64,000 bases of DNA from Acidobacteriota bacterium (GCA_021818585.1 JAKATU010000090.1:1-64000); one strand, 5' to 3'. Counted from the first letter of the stretch, positions 40,329 to 48,992 are shown. Notes: generated by a model not told the origin, from the sequence alone. Translations and numbers: made by a program.

Positions 40329-42590
40329 TCAGTTGAGGTGGACCGTGCCTTCCAGCGGCGTGGTGGCGGAGGATGGTCCGACGTAGATGTGGTATGCGCC
40401 GGGGAGCAACTGCCATCCGCTTTTTGCGGTGTTGTAGATGGAGAGCATCCGCGGGCTGACAGTTACGGTGACGGTTTTGGATTGGCCGGGGTTGAGTTTG
40501 ACGCGGCTCCAGCCGACGAGTCGGCGGTAGTTTTCGCCGGATGCGCTGGGGAGCGATGCGTAGACTTCCGCGATTTCGGTTCCGGCGCGGTGGCCGGTGT
40601 TTGTAACTGTGAAAGTTGCAGTCGGGTGATGGTTGTCCGCTGCCACGGTGAGATGGGAGTAGCTGTATGTGGTGTAGGAGAGCCCGAAGCCAAAGGGAAA
40701 GAGTACGGGCTTGTGCTGGGACTCATACCACTTGTAGCCGACTTTTGCGCCCTCAAAGTAGTGGACGGAGTAGTCGGGGATGGCATGTATTTTGCCCATG
40801 ATTGCATCCGAGCCCGCGTTTTTGGTGGCGGGTGGGAGCGGCGGGATTTCCTTGCGGGGCAACTCATTCACGCTGAGCGGGAAGGTCATGGCGAGCTTGG
40901 CAGAGGGGTTGACCCGGCCGATGAGGACGTTGGCGAGGGCCTTGTGTCCGCTGCTGCCGGCATACCATGCTTCGACGACGCCCTGTACTTTGTTGAGCCA
41001 GGGCATGGTGACGGCGGTTCCGGTTTCGAGCACGACGATGGTGTGAGGGTTGGCCGCGGCGATGCTCTCGATGAGCTGGTTTTGCTTGCCGGGAAGCGAA
41101 AGATTGGGAAGGTCCATGCCTTCGGATTCCCACTGATGGGCAAAGACAATGGCTAGATCAGAGCTCTTGGCGAGGGCATCGGCGGAGGCGAGAACGTCGC
41201 CGGAGTTGTAGGTGATTTTTGTGCCGGGCATGACGTGGCGCAGGGCCTTGAGCGGCGAGGTGGGAAACCAGATGTGGGCCTGCCAGTAGGTGGCGCGATG
41301 GCCCGGAGGCGCGATGACGTTTCCGCCCGGAGGGTCGACCTGCGCGGAGCCGCCGCCGGAGATCATGCCGACGTTGGCATGGCCGCCGATGATGGCGATG
41401 GTGTGGATGCGCGCGGGGTCGAGGGGCAGGATGTTGTCCTGATTTTTGAGCAGGACGATGGAGTGCTGTTCGACGCGCTGGGCGACGCAGAAGCCCTTGC
41501 GGACGTTGGGAACCATCTTCTGGATGGGATGGTCGACGAGACCGTCAGCGAACTCGGAGTAGAGGACGCGGCGGGCGCTGTTGTTGATTTCCGCCATGGA
41601 GACTTTGCCTGCGAGGACGGCCTGCTTGAGTTTTGGGCCGAAGTAGATGTCCATGGGCTGTTCCATGTCGAGGCCGGCCTTGATGGCGCGAACGGTGCTG
41701 TGGGTTCCGCCCCAGTCGGACAGGACGAAGCCCTTGAATCGCCATGCATTTTCGAGAGTGTCGCGCAGCAGATAAGGGTTCTGGCAGGAGAAGTTGCCGT
41801 TGACGCGGTTGTAGGAGCACATCACTGCGCCGGGATGGGCGATGCTGATGGCGATGTGGAAGGCGAGGAGATCGCTCTCCTGCATGGCGCGTTTGGAGAT
41901 GATGGCGTCGACGAAGTTGCGCCCGGTTTCCTGGTCGTTGATGGCGTAGTGTTTGATGTCGCCGATGATGTGCTGAGCCTGCTCGCACTTCATCATGTGT
42001 CCGACCATGGTTCCGGCGAGGAGCGGGTCTTCGCCGGCAAATTCGAAGGTGCGTCCGTCGCGGGGATCGCGGTCGAGGTTGACGCCGCCGCCAAGGGTCA
42101 TGTTGTAGCCCTGGTCGCGGAGTTCGGAGCCGAGGATTTCGCCGTACTGGCATGCGATTCCGGGGTCCCAACTGGAGGCGAGAGCGAGGTCGGATGGCAT
42201 GGCGGTGGAGTAGCGGCCGTTGATGCCGCTGCCGCGGACACCGTATGCGTCATCATCCATGACGATGGGAGGAATGCCGAGGCGGGGAACGCCGACGACG
42301 GCACCGGCGCCACCGTTGGCGAGATAGGTGAGGGGCATCTTCCAGAAGGCGGCGTGGGGCATGCCGTTGCCGTGCAGAAGGTCGATTTTCTCGTCGAGGG
42401 TCATTTGCTTGAGGACGAGGTTGGCGCGCTGCATGGGCGAGAGACTGGTGTTCATCCAGGGCCAGTTCTTTCTGGGCGCTTTGGGCGCTGCCTGGGCGAA
42501 TGCGATGGGCGCAGCCAGCGAACAGATCGCGGCCAAGACAGCCAGTTTGTGCCGGAAAGGATTTTTTCGAGCCGGGATATGCATTTGCAT
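40329..42590 (-). CDS. Secreted GH3 beta-glucosidase
   Basis: The 753-residue product has a signal peptide (KLAVLAAICSLAAPIAFAQ) and the three GH3 domains: the TIM barrel with KHYAINDQETGR and the nucleophile Asp292 in VLSDWGGTHST, the alpha/beta sandwich with ELPRKEIPPLPP beyond it, and a C-terminal fibronectin-like domain (VTNTGHRAGTEIAEVYASLP). It should release glucose or related sugars from beta-glycosides in the periplasm. The start was taken at ATG 42590 (AAGAGG upstream); the frame is open to 42863 but the extra residues are not protein-like. The gene ends in a terminator at 40274-40309. Confidence 0.93.
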   Translation of the reverse strand: MQMHIPARKNPFRHKLAVLAAICSLAAPIAFAQAAPKAPRKNWPWMNTSLSPMQRANLVLKQMTLDEKIDLLHGNGMPHAAFWKMPLTYLANGGAGAVVGVPRLGIPPIVMDDDAYGVRGSGINGRYSTAMPSDLALASSWDPGIACQYGEILGSELRDQGYNMTLGGGVNLDRDPRDGRTFEFAGEDPLLAGTMVGHMMKCEQAQHIIGDIKHYAINDQETGRNFVDAIISKRAMQESDLLAFHIAISIAHPGAVMCSYNRVNGNFSCQNPYLLRDTLENAWRFKGFVLSDWGGTHSTVRAIKAGLDMEQPMDIYFGPKLKQAVLAGKVSMAEINNSARRVLYSEFADGLVDHPIQKMVPNVRKGFCVAQRVEQHSIVLLKNQDNILPLDPARIHTIAIIGGHANVGMISGGGSAQVDPPGGNVIAPPGHRATYWQAHIWFPTSPLKALRHVMPGTKITYNSGDVLASADALAKSSDLAIVFAHQWESEGMDLPNLSLPGKQNQLIESIAAANPHTIVVLETGTAVTMPWLNKVQGVVEAWYAGSSGHKALANVLIGRVNPSAKLAMTFPLSVNELPRKEIPPLPPATKNAGSDAIMGKIHAIPDYSVHYFEGAKVGYKWYESQHKPVLFPFGFGLSYTTYSYSHLTVAADNHHPTATFTVTNTGHRAGTEIAEVYASLPSASGENYRRLVGWSRVKLNPGQSKTVTVTVSPRMLSIYNTAKSGWQLLPGAYHIYVGPSSATTPLEGTVHLN

Positions 42591-42883
42591 TTTTTGTCTA
42601 AACCTCTTGTCCTGATCAACGGGAGGGGTGTGGAAATTTCCGTTGCGCCGAGTGCGGCGTGGAGATGTCCCGCGGCCCCTGATTCTGGACTGATAAAGGG
42701 TTACCGGACGGACGCCGGATGCCTTACTCAATCGATTCACTATACAGAAAAATGCAGATTGTGGGATTTTTTCGAGATTCGGTTTGACTGGATAAAGCGA
42801 TTCATTGGTGGTGCAGGGCTGCGCGGGGGCGAAGCGGCGGGCTCGATTGGAGATGTAAGTCATTGCTGAAGAGAGGGTTAGAG

Positions 42884-43777
42884 CTACGGTTCCGGAAAGG
42901 CTATGCGGGAGAAGTATTCGGGGCGACCGGCGAGATTGAGGCTGAAGCGGAAGAGCGCGCCGGCGAGTGGGCCGTCCTCGGATCTGGTGGGGCCTCCGGC
43001 GGTGGTGACGTAGATATCTTTGCGGTCGTTACCGGCGAAGGTGAGGCTGGAGACTTTACGGGTGGGGAAGCGGAGGCGTTCGACGATGCTGCCGTTTTTG
43101 TCGAAGCGGATGAGGGCGGAGCCGTCCCAGAGTGCGGACCAGACGTGGTTTTCTGCGTCGATGGCGAGGCCGTCGGGAAGTCCGAAGGACTCGGGGACGG
43201 TGGCGAAGATGCGCTGGTTGTCGATTGCGCCGGTTTCGGGGTGGTAGTCGAAGCGGTAGATTTCGCGGGCGAAGGAGTCGGTGTAATAGAAGGTTTTGAG
43301 GTCGAGGCTAAAGCCCATTCCGTTGGAGCAGCCGACGGAGTCGAGGATGGGAGTGAGGGTTCCGTCGAGGTCGAGGCGATAGAGGCGGCCTTTGGAGTGG
43401 GGGCTGGACATGGTTCCGCAGAAGACTCGGCCGGAGGGGTCGGCGATGACGTCGTTGAAGCGGGATTCGCGCTCTTCGGGGATTTCCTGGACGAGGGTGG
43501 TGAACTGGCCGTTGCGCCAGAGGGTGATGTTGCCGCTATCACGAAAGAGGAGCAAGCCGCCGTCAGCCTGGAAGGTGAATCCACCCACAGGGCGGTCGTG
43601 GTATATCTGCTCGTGATGATGGGTGGCGGGGTCGTAGCGGAAGAGGCGTCCGATGGGAATGTCTGTCCAGTAGAGGCGTTTTTCGACGGGGTGCCAGAGG
43701 GGATTTTCGCCGGTGTCGCAGGCGTAGTCGGCGATGAGTTCGAGCTGCGGAGTGGATTCGTGAAGGGTTGGAGCCAT
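42884..43777 (-). CDS. SMP-30/gluconolactonase family protein
   Basis: A 297-residue six-bladed beta-propeller. Conserved metal-site and family motifs are GENPLWHPVEKRLYWTDI (Glu near residue 23), RFNDVIADPSGRVFCGTM with the Asn ligand, CSNGMGFSLDLKTFYYTDS and PDGLAIDAENHVWSALW with the catalytic Asp. These enzymes open sugar lactones (gluconolactone, arabinolactone and others) with a divalent ion. The wrecked SDR gene 70 bases away in the opposite direction could once have been a sugar dehydrogenase making its substrate; this is inference. Confidence 0.92.
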   Translation of the reverse strand: MAPTLHESTPQLELIADYACDTGENPLWHPVEKRLYWTDIPIGRLFRYDPATHHHEQIYHDRPVGGFTFQADGGLLLFRDSGNITLWRNGQFTTLVQEIPEERESRFNDVIADPSGRVFCGTMSSPHSKGRLYRLDLDGTLTPILDSVGCSNGMGFSLDLKTFYYTDSFAREIYRFDYHPETGAIDNQRIFATVPESFGLPDGLAIDAENHVWSALWDGSALIRFDKNGSIVERLRFPTRKVSSLTFAGNDRKDIYVTTAGGPTRSEDGPLAGALFRFSLNLAGRPEYFSRIAFPEP

Positions 43778-43846
43778 GTACAGCTATAGAGTATGGGGTG
43801 TGCGGGGGATGGAAGTCGAATTTGCTGATTGAGCCGGGAGGGTTGG

Positions 43847-44035
43847 ATGGAAAGTGGAGACTGGTTCGCGACTTATCCGAGTTTGCGGGACCGAGTTGTG
43901 ATTGTGACCGGCGGGACGGGCGGCATTGGCGAGGCGATGGTGGAGAAAGTTGCGCGGCTGGTTTTGTTTCTTGCGGCGGATGATCGTTCGGCGATTACGA
44001 ATCAGAGTTATGTGATTGATGCTGGGTGGGTTTGA
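43847..44035 (+). pseudogene. Short-chain dehydrogenase with internal in-frame deletion
   Basis: A 62-codon frame, well placed behind GGAGG, joins the two ends of an SDR protein. Residues 15-32 (LRDRVVIVTGGTGGIGEAM) are the cofactor-binding start with TGGTGGIG. Residues 35-62 (VARLVLFLAADD, then AITNQSYVIDAGWV) are the typical last 30 residues. The roughly 170-180 residues between them, with NAG, the catalytic Ser and YxxxK, are missing, and the join keeps the frame. It cannot work as a dehydrogenase. It resembles the trehalase gene here, which lost its middle the same way. Confidence 0.85.
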
Positions 44036-44063
44036 TGGGGGCGGCGTTTTGCGCCGCTACGGG

Positions 44064-44104
44064 CCCATACTTTCTCCTCGAAAGGCGCGATGAGAAAGTA
44101 TGGG
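44064..44104. repeat. 13-bp palindrome near the SDR remnant
   Basis: CCCATACTTTCTC (44064-44076) pairs perfectly with GAGAAAGTATGGG (44092-44104); the 15-base loop can pair further (TCG with CGA). No T-run follows on either strand. A GC hairpin (GCGGCG-TTTT-GCGCCGC) lies just before it at 44041-44057. It sits 8 bases after the stop of the minus-strand nuclease-like gene (44113). Confidence 0.7.
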
Positions 44105-44112
44105 GAACCCTG

Positions 44113-44553
44113 CTATTTGCAACCAAAAGTAGACCACGCGTTGGCAAATGGCCTTAGTGCCTTCCATGAAATGCCAGGAAACTTTGGGTCTGACAAATCT
44201 CGAAAGCTTTCGTGTTCGTCCAAGAGTTGCTGACCTTGCACAATGAAGTATTGAACAGGCTCGCCTGGTTTGTTCAGTACCACGAAAACGTAGATATGGC
44301 TTCCTTTGATGTCTTTCCTTCGTAGCGGGAAATAGTTATTTGAGCGAAGGGATTTTACTTGGACGGCAAAGATCTGGTCGCTTGCAGGGTGATGTGCAAA
44401 GAGATCGATCTGTTTGGCATTGCCGAAGGTGACTGATACTTGCAGATCGCGTTTGAGGAGTTCTGCTGCTACAAAAAATTCACCTGCAAGGCCCGTTTTT
44501 TGTCCGTCCACTCGAACTTTCTTCTTTGCGGCAGTTGTTTCAGATTCATTCAT
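44113..44553 (-). CDS. PD-(D/E)XK nuclease-like protein, AT-richer than neighbours
   Basis: The 146-residue product (from the ATG at 44553, MNESETTAAKK) has the spaced motif of the PD-(D/E)XK fold: GLAGEFFVAAELLKR with Glu25, QIDLFAHHP with Asp50, and FAVQVKSLR with Gln65-x-Lys67. The overall look is that of small stand-alone domains of the restriction-endonuclease-like clan. I cannot name a substrate; partners such as a methylase are absent. Base composition is clearly less GC-rich than the genes around it, and it stands beside a tRNA-Phe with a duplicated 3' half, so horizontal transfer is likely. Confidence 0.7.
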   Translation of the reverse strand: MNESETTAAKKKVRVDGQKTGLAGEFFVAAELLKRDLQVSVTFGNAKQIDLFAHHPASDQIFAVQVKSLRSNNYFPLRRKDIKGSHIYVFVVLNKPGEPVQYFIVQGQQLLDEHESFRDLSDPKFPGISWKALRPFANAWSTFGCK

Positions 44554-44626
44554 ATTTAGACCCCGCTGCGGAACTGTACCACGTAATCTCCAGACAGTTG
44601 GGGGCGAGGATTTGAGCCAGCATGGC

Positions 44627-44678
44627 AAACTGCAGGTTCCTCGGCTTCGGCGCTTTGCGCCTTCGCTCGGAATGACAA
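44627..44678. repeat. Dispersed repeat, copy 1 (AAACTGCAGGTTCCTC...GGAATGACAA)
   Basis: The outer ends AAACTGCAGGTTCCTC and TCGGAATGACAA recur at 55396-55461 (TCGGGATGACAA), enclosing different short palindromic cores (here GGCGCTTTGCGCC). A weaker relative (GGATTCTTCGGC...CAGAATGAC) is at about 55740-55765. Confidence 0.65.
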
Positions 44679-44688
44679 CATTTTCTAA

Positions 44689-44746
44689 GAGTGGTGGCCA
44701 GGGACGGGATCGAACCGCCGACGCCGGCCTTTTGTGTAGGGCCGCG
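44689..44746 (-). repeat. Duplicated 3' half of tRNA-Phe
   Basis: Bases 44689-44733 are identical to 44810-44854, covering the T arm, variable loop, part of the anticodon arm and six bases beyond the 3' end of the tRNA-Phe gene. AGGGCCGCG then follows in both, shifted by three bases. The 5' half (D arm, acceptor) is missing here, so this copy cannot make a tRNA. The two copies are 121 bases apart. Confidence 0.85.
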
Positions 44747-44815
44747 GCCTGTATGACTGCGCTTGCGCGCAGTGCTCGAGCGCGGCAGTTGAGTCGAATC
44801 GTAATTTTGGAGTGG

Positions 44816-44887
44816 TGGCCAGGGACGGGATCGAACCGCCGACGCCGGCCTTTTCAGGGCCGCGCTCTACCACTGAGCTACCTGGCC
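44816..44887 (-). tRNA. tRNA-Phe (anticodon GAA)
   Basis: Read on the minus strand it folds into a full cloverleaf: acceptor GGCCAGG/CCTGGCC, D arm GCTC/GAGC, anticodon stem CGGCC/GGCCG with loop CTGAAAA (anticodon GAA), T arm GGCGG/CCGTC with TTCGATC, discriminator A, no encoded CCA. Length is 72 bases. Confidence 0.95.
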
Positions 44888-45125
44888 TTGGGGGCACCAA
44901 GGGGCTGATGTGGGGGTCAGCCGGTGATTGGGATGGGATGGAGGAGCGGGGTGGCTCAACACCAGATCAACCGTAACACCTGACGTAGTATAGCAGACCG
45001 GAAGGGGTGCTGTTGGGGGTGATGGAATTGTGAATATTGCGTCTCTCGGGGCGTTACGCGGCGTGGTTTTACGGGTGAAGCGACTACACTTATGCCACGA
45101 ACCAATTGAAGGAGTGATTGTCTGA

Positions 45126-46685
45126 ATGAGACAAGGGAACGTGTTGGCACACGTGAGATGGATGGCGCTGTTGGGTGGGGCGTGCGTGCTGGTGGCTGTT
45201 CCGATGGCTCGGGCGCAGCAGAGTGCAGCCGAGGTGCGGACGGCGCGGGCCTTTGCAGCGGCGCGGCAGGAAGGACAGCCGGCGCTGGAGATGTTTTTGC
45301 GGGCGATGCCGAAGGGCGCGGATTTGCACATGCACTTGTCCGGCGCGGTGTATGCCGAGACGTTTTTGAAGGATGCCGCGGAGGACGGGCTTTGCGTGAA
45401 TGTTGCGGGGCTGCGGTTTGATCCGAAGTACCATGTGCCGGATTGCCCGAAGGGGGATGTAGCGGCGTCGACGCTGCCGAATGACGAGTATCTTTATAAC
45501 GAGATGGTGGATTCGTTTTCGATGCGGACATTTGTGCCGGTGACGGGCGAGTCTGGACATGACTGGTTTTTTGATACGTTCGGGCGGTTCAGCGGGTTGA
45601 AGAAGAGCCATCGCGGGGAGTGGGTGAACGATGTGGCGACGCAGGCCGCGGGACAGAATGAGCAGTACCTGGAACTGATGGTGACGCCGAATTTTACGGA
45701 TGCAGCGAAGCTGGCGGAGCAGGTTGGGTTCGATTCGAATTTTGCGCAGTATCGCGAGAAGCTGCTGGCGGCGGGATTGGGGAGGGACGTTCCTAGGATT
45801 CGGAAGATGTTTTCAACAGTGCTTGCGGAGAAGCGCGAGCTGGAGCACTGCGGGACGGAAGAGGCGACGGCGGCTTGCGGAGTCAAGGTTCGGTTTTTGT
45901 ACCAGGTGCTGCGGGACATGAAGCCGGCGGATGTGTTTGCGCAGATATTGCTGGGGTTTGAGGTGGCGTCGACTGATCCGGACGTGGTGGGGATCAACCT
46001 GGTTGAGCCAGAGGACGGTTATTACTCGCTGAAGGACTACACGATGCACATGGAGATGATCCATGCGCTGCGGAAGTTTTATCCGCATGTGATGGTTACT
46101 CTACATGCGGGCGAGCTGACGATGGGGTTGGTGCCGCCGAGGGATTTGCGGTTCCACATTCGGCAGGCGGTGGAGATTGCGGGCGCGGAACGGATTGGGC
46201 ATGGTGTTGATATTGCGTATGAGAATCATCCGCGGCAACTGCTGCGCGAGATGGCGCGGAAGCATGTGATGGTGGAGATCAACCTGACGAGCAACGCGGA
46301 TATTCTGGGTGTGAAGGGGAAGGATCATCCGTTCATGCTGTATCGGCAGTATGGCGTGCCGGTGGCGCTCTCGACGGATGATGAGGGTGTGGAGCGGATT
46401 GATTTGACGCATGAGTATGTGCGGGCGGCGGAGACTTATCCGCTGACGTATGAGGATATGAAGCTGCTGGCGCGGACTTCAATTGCGCATGCGTTTTTAC
46501 CGGGGAAGAGTTTGTGGGTGCGGTATACGCCGGAGCGGTTGACGACGCCCGTGGCAGCATGCCGGGGACAGCTTGGCAACGCCAAGCCCAGAGGGGCTTG
46601 CGCGGAGCTTGTGGAGCATAGCCAGAAGGCGCAGGAAGAGTGGGAACTGGAGCGGAGATTTCACTTGTTTGAGGCAAGTTACTAA
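45126..46685 (+). CDS. Secreted adenosine deaminase-like amidohydrolase
   Basis: The 519-residue protein has a signal peptide (MALLGGACVLVAVPMARAQ) and the zinc-binding TIM barrel of the adenosine deaminase family: DLHMHLSGA (His68, His70), VTLHAGE (zinc His and catalytic Glu), RIGHGVDI and ALSTDDEGV with the Asp pair. It is larger than cytosolic ADA (about 340 residues), with inserts after the first strand, recalling the secreted ADGF group. It should hydrolyse adenosine or a related compound outside the inner membrane. The next gene starts 3 bases after its stop. Confidence 0.88.
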   Translation: MRQGNVLAHVRWMALLGGACVLVAVPMARAQQSAAEVRTARAFAAARQEGQPALEMFLRAMPKGADLHMHLSGAVYAETFLKDAAEDGLCVNVAGLRFDPKYHVPDCPKGDVAASTLPNDEYLYNEMVDSFSMRTFVPVTGESGHDWFFDTFGRFSGLKKSHRGEWVNDVATQAAGQNEQYLELMVTPNFTDAAKLAEQVGFDSNFAQYREKLLAAGLGRDVPRIRKMFSTVLAEKRELEHCGTEEATAACGVKVRFLYQVLRDMKPADVFAQILLGFEVASTDPDVVGINLVEPEDGYYSLKDYTMHMEMIHALRKFYPHVMVTLHAGELTMGLVPPRDLRFHIRQAVEIAGAERIGHGVDIAYENHPRQLLREMARKHVMVEINLTSNADILGVKGKDHPFMLYRQYGVPVALSTDDEGVERIDLTHEYVRAAETYPLTYEDMKLLARTSIAHAFLPGKSLWVRYTPERLTTPVAACRGQLGNAKPRGACAELVEHSQKAQEEWELERRFHLFEASY

Positions 46686-46688
46686 GGC

Positions 46689-47960
46689 ATGCGGATTGTA
46701 TTGACTACATTCGGGACGTTTGGTGATGTGCATCCGCTGATTGGGTTGTCACTGGAGTTGCAGCGGCGCGGGCATGTGCCGGTGCTGGCGATTCCGGAGA
46801 TGTTTCGAGAAAAGATAGAGGCGCTGGGGATTGAGTTTGCGCCGGTGAGGCCGGATCAGGATCCGCATGACAAGGTGCTGGTGGCGATGATTTACGACAT
46901 CAAGCACGGCACGGAGCGGGGACTGCGGGAGTTTTTGTTTCCTTCGATACGGGAGAGCTATGAGGATCTGCTGGCGGCGGTGAGCGCGAAGGGTGGCGCT
47001 GATTTGCTGGTGGCGGGCGAACTGGCGTATGCGGCTCCGATTGTGGCGGAGAAGACCGGGATTCCGTGGGCGAGTTATGTGCTGGCTCCGTTTTCGTTTT
47101 TCTCGGCGTATGATCCGCCGGTGCTGCCGCCGTATCCGCTGCTGGCGAAGGTGCAGGCGGTGGTTCCGGGTACGGGACAGGTGGTGGCGCGGTTTGCGCG
47201 GTTTGTGACGCGGAAGTGGCCGGAGCCGGTCTTTGCGCTGCGGAAGGAACTGGGGCTGCCTCGTGGGGACGATCCTATTTTTGATGCGAAGCACTCGCAA
47301 CGGCTGGTGCTGGCGCTGTTTTCGAAGGTGCTGGGCGAGAAGCAGAAGGACTGGCCGAAGCAGACGCGCACGACGGGATTTGTGTTTTATGACGGCGATG
47401 GGGATGCGCGGGATCTGGCTCCAGAGCTGAAGGATTTTCTGGAAGCAGGGCCTGCGCCGCTTGTGTTTACGCTGGGTTCAGCGGCGGTGCTGGACGCGGG
47501 CAGCTTTTATGAAGAGAGCGCGAAGCTGGCCGAGGAGCTGGACCAGCGTGCGGTGCTGCTGGTGGGGCATGAGCCGGGGAATTATCCGAAGCGGAAGCTG
47601 CCGGAGAGTATTTTTGTAGCGGAGTACGCTCCTTACTCGAAAATATTGCCGCATGCGAGCGTGGTGGTGCACCAGGGCGGCGTGGGGACGACGGCGCAGA
47701 CGCTGCGCGCGGGCAAGCCGATGCTGGTGATGCCGTACAGTCATGACCAGCCGGACAATGCGCGGAGGGTGAAGCGGCTGGGCGTGGCGGAGGTGATCGG
47801 GCGTCCGCAGTACAGCGCGAAGACGGGGCTGCGACCGCTGAGGGCGCTGCTTGAGAAGCCGGAGTATGCGCGGCGGGCGGCGGAGATTGCGCAGCAGATT
47901 GAGGCCGATCATGGGGTGGAGACCGCGGTTTCTGCGCTGGAAGAGGTTTTTGGGAAGTAG
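46689..47960 (+). CDS. UDP-glucuronosyl/UDP-glucosyl transferase-like (GT1/GT28) glycosyltransferase
   Basis: The 423-residue protein has the GT-B fold. The N-terminal start MRIVLTTFGTFGDVHPLIGLSLELQRRGH binds acceptor, and the C-terminal half has VFTLGSAAV, EYAPYSKILPHASVVVHQGGVGTTAQTLRAGKPMLVMPYSHDQPDNARRVK in pieces, the donor-binding signature of this group. It resembles enzymes that put sugars on lipids, sterols or antibiotics; acceptor unknown. It starts 3 bases after the adenosine deaminase-like gene, so the two are co-transcribed, although no shared pathway is evident. Confidence 0.9.
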   Translation: MRIVLTTFGTFGDVHPLIGLSLELQRRGHVPVLAIPEMFREKIEALGIEFAPVRPDQDPHDKVLVAMIYDIKHGTERGLREFLFPSIRESYEDLLAAVSAKGGADLLVAGELAYAAPIVAEKTGIPWASYVLAPFSFFSAYDPPVLPPYPLLAKVQAVVPGTGQVVARFARFVTRKWPEPVFALRKELGLPRGDDPIFDAKHSQRLVLALFSKVLGEKQKDWPKQTRTTGFVFYDGDGDARDLAPELKDFLEAGPAPLVFTLGSAAVLDAGSFYEESAKLAEELDQRAVLLVGHEPGNYPKRKLPESIFVAEYAPYSKILPHASVVVHQGGVGTTAQTLRAGKPMLVMPYSHDQPDNARRVKRLGVAEVIGRPQYSAKTGLRPLRALLEKPEYARRAAEIAQQIEADHGVETAVSALEEVFGK

Positions 47961-47981
47961 GAAAGCAGTGCAGCGAAGGGA

Positions 47982-48013
47982 AGGCCGCCAGGGATGGAAC
48001 TCCGGCGGCCTTG
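47982..48013. terminator. Hairpin between convergent genes, possible terminator
   Basis: AAGGCCGCC (47982-47990) pairs with GGCGGCCTT (48005-48013) around a 14-base loop. It lies between two convergent genes but lacks a T-run, so efficiency is doubtful. Confidence 0.5.
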
Positions 48014-48044
48014 TTGTGTGTCCGTAGATGTGTAACTGTAGTAG

Positions 48045-48992
48045 TTACCGTTTTGGCGGGGTGGGGTTGGCTGCGGTGAAGGGCGAACAGCAGGGCTTTT
48101 CGACGGGGGTGTATTCCATCATTTCTACGCGGGCGTCATTGGGGGCGTAGATGTTGAACTGCCATTTGCCGTCGCGGCCGATTTGCGGGCCGTTGTAGCG
48201 GTTGCCTTTGAGGCGGCCTTGGCGGCTGAGTATGGTGACAGCGTGCTCCATGTTGACGATGCCGATGGAGAAGTGGTCGAGAACGCCGAGTTGCCGCTGG
48301 GAGATGTGAGTGGGGATGCCGCTGCCGGACGGGCCCGAGGTGAGCATGTACTCGAGCCAGTCATGGCCGTTTGGGACCTGCTGGGAGACCCAGTCGACTT
48401 TTCCGGTCTGCATGCCGCCGTACCAGTAGGGGCGGAATCCGAGGATGTTGCGGTAGAAGGTGTCCTCTTTGGCGCGGGAGTGGACGAGCATGCCGAAGTG
48501 GATCATGTGGCGGCCGATGGGGTGTGCTCCAGCCATGGAGACGCCGTGCGGCGGCGGTTGCAGGAACTGGACGAGGTTGCCTTCGGGGTCAGTGACGTTG
48601 AACCAGTAGCTGCCGTCCGAGGCGCGGGAGACGTGGGCAGGCACTTTGACGCCGCGCGATTGGAGGTAGAGGCGGAGCCGACGTGCGTTGGTGGTGAGGA
48701 AGCCGATTTGAGCGAGTCGGTTGACGCCTTCGTTGGCAGGCAGGGGCAGGATCTCGACGAACTGGTCTGAGTCAATGTAGTAGCGGACGCCGGTGGGGTT
48801 GATGGGATCGGGCATTTTCTTGAGGCCGATGTCGTGGACGAAGAAGCGCCGGGACTTGTCGGGATGGGATGTGTAGAAGGAGATGTGCGAGATGCCGGTG
48901 ATGGGCGGGCGCGCGGGTTGCTGTGCGCGGGCTGAAGGGAGAGCGGCGAGCGCGAGGGTGAAGACAGCGGCGAGGCAAATGAAACGTTTCAT
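48045..48992 (-). CDS. Secreted VOC (glyoxalase/dioxygenase-like) protein
   Basis: The 315-residue protein carries a signal peptide (MKRFICLAAVFTLALAALPSARA) followed by two VOC modules: residues 32-150 (GISHISFYTSHPDKSRRFF, ending FNVTDPEGNLVQFLQ) and 160-300 (MIHFGMLVHSRAKEDTFY, ending NDARVEMMEYTP). Metal ligands His/Glu at the module starts and ends are present (HIS, HFG, VQF, EMM), but in a secreted protein the role is unclear. It could be a lactoylglutathione lyase-like or extradiol dioxygenase-like protein; I cannot choose. It ends in CCSPFTAANPTPPKR. Confidence 0.82.
   Translation of the reverse strand: MKRFICLAAVFTLALAALPSARAQQPARPPITGISHISFYTSHPDKSRRFFVHDIGLKKMPDPINPTGVRYYIDSDQFVEILPLPANEGVNRLAQIGFLTTNARRLRLYLQSRGVKVPAHVSRASDGSYWFNVTDPEGNLVQFLQPPPHGVSMAGAHPIGRHMIHFGMLVHSRAKEDTFYRNILGFRPYWYGGMQTGKVDWVSQQVPNGHDWLEYMLTSGPSGSGIPTHISQRQLGVLDHFSIGIVNMEHAVTILSRQGRLKGNRYNGPQIGRDGKWQFNIYAPNDARVEMMEYTPVEKPCCSPFTAANPTPPKR

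Noticed and set aside
41235..42869. 544-residue plus-strand frame across the GH3 gene
   Set aside because: Glycine/aspartate/valine-rich shadow; GH3 motifs on the other strand are intact.
44689..44760. Second tRNA gene
   Set aside because: Only the 3' half matches tRNA-Phe; acceptor 5' strand and D arm are absent.
47982..48013. Efficient bidirectional terminator
   Set aside because: Good stem, but neither side has a T-run; kept only as a low-confidence hairpin.
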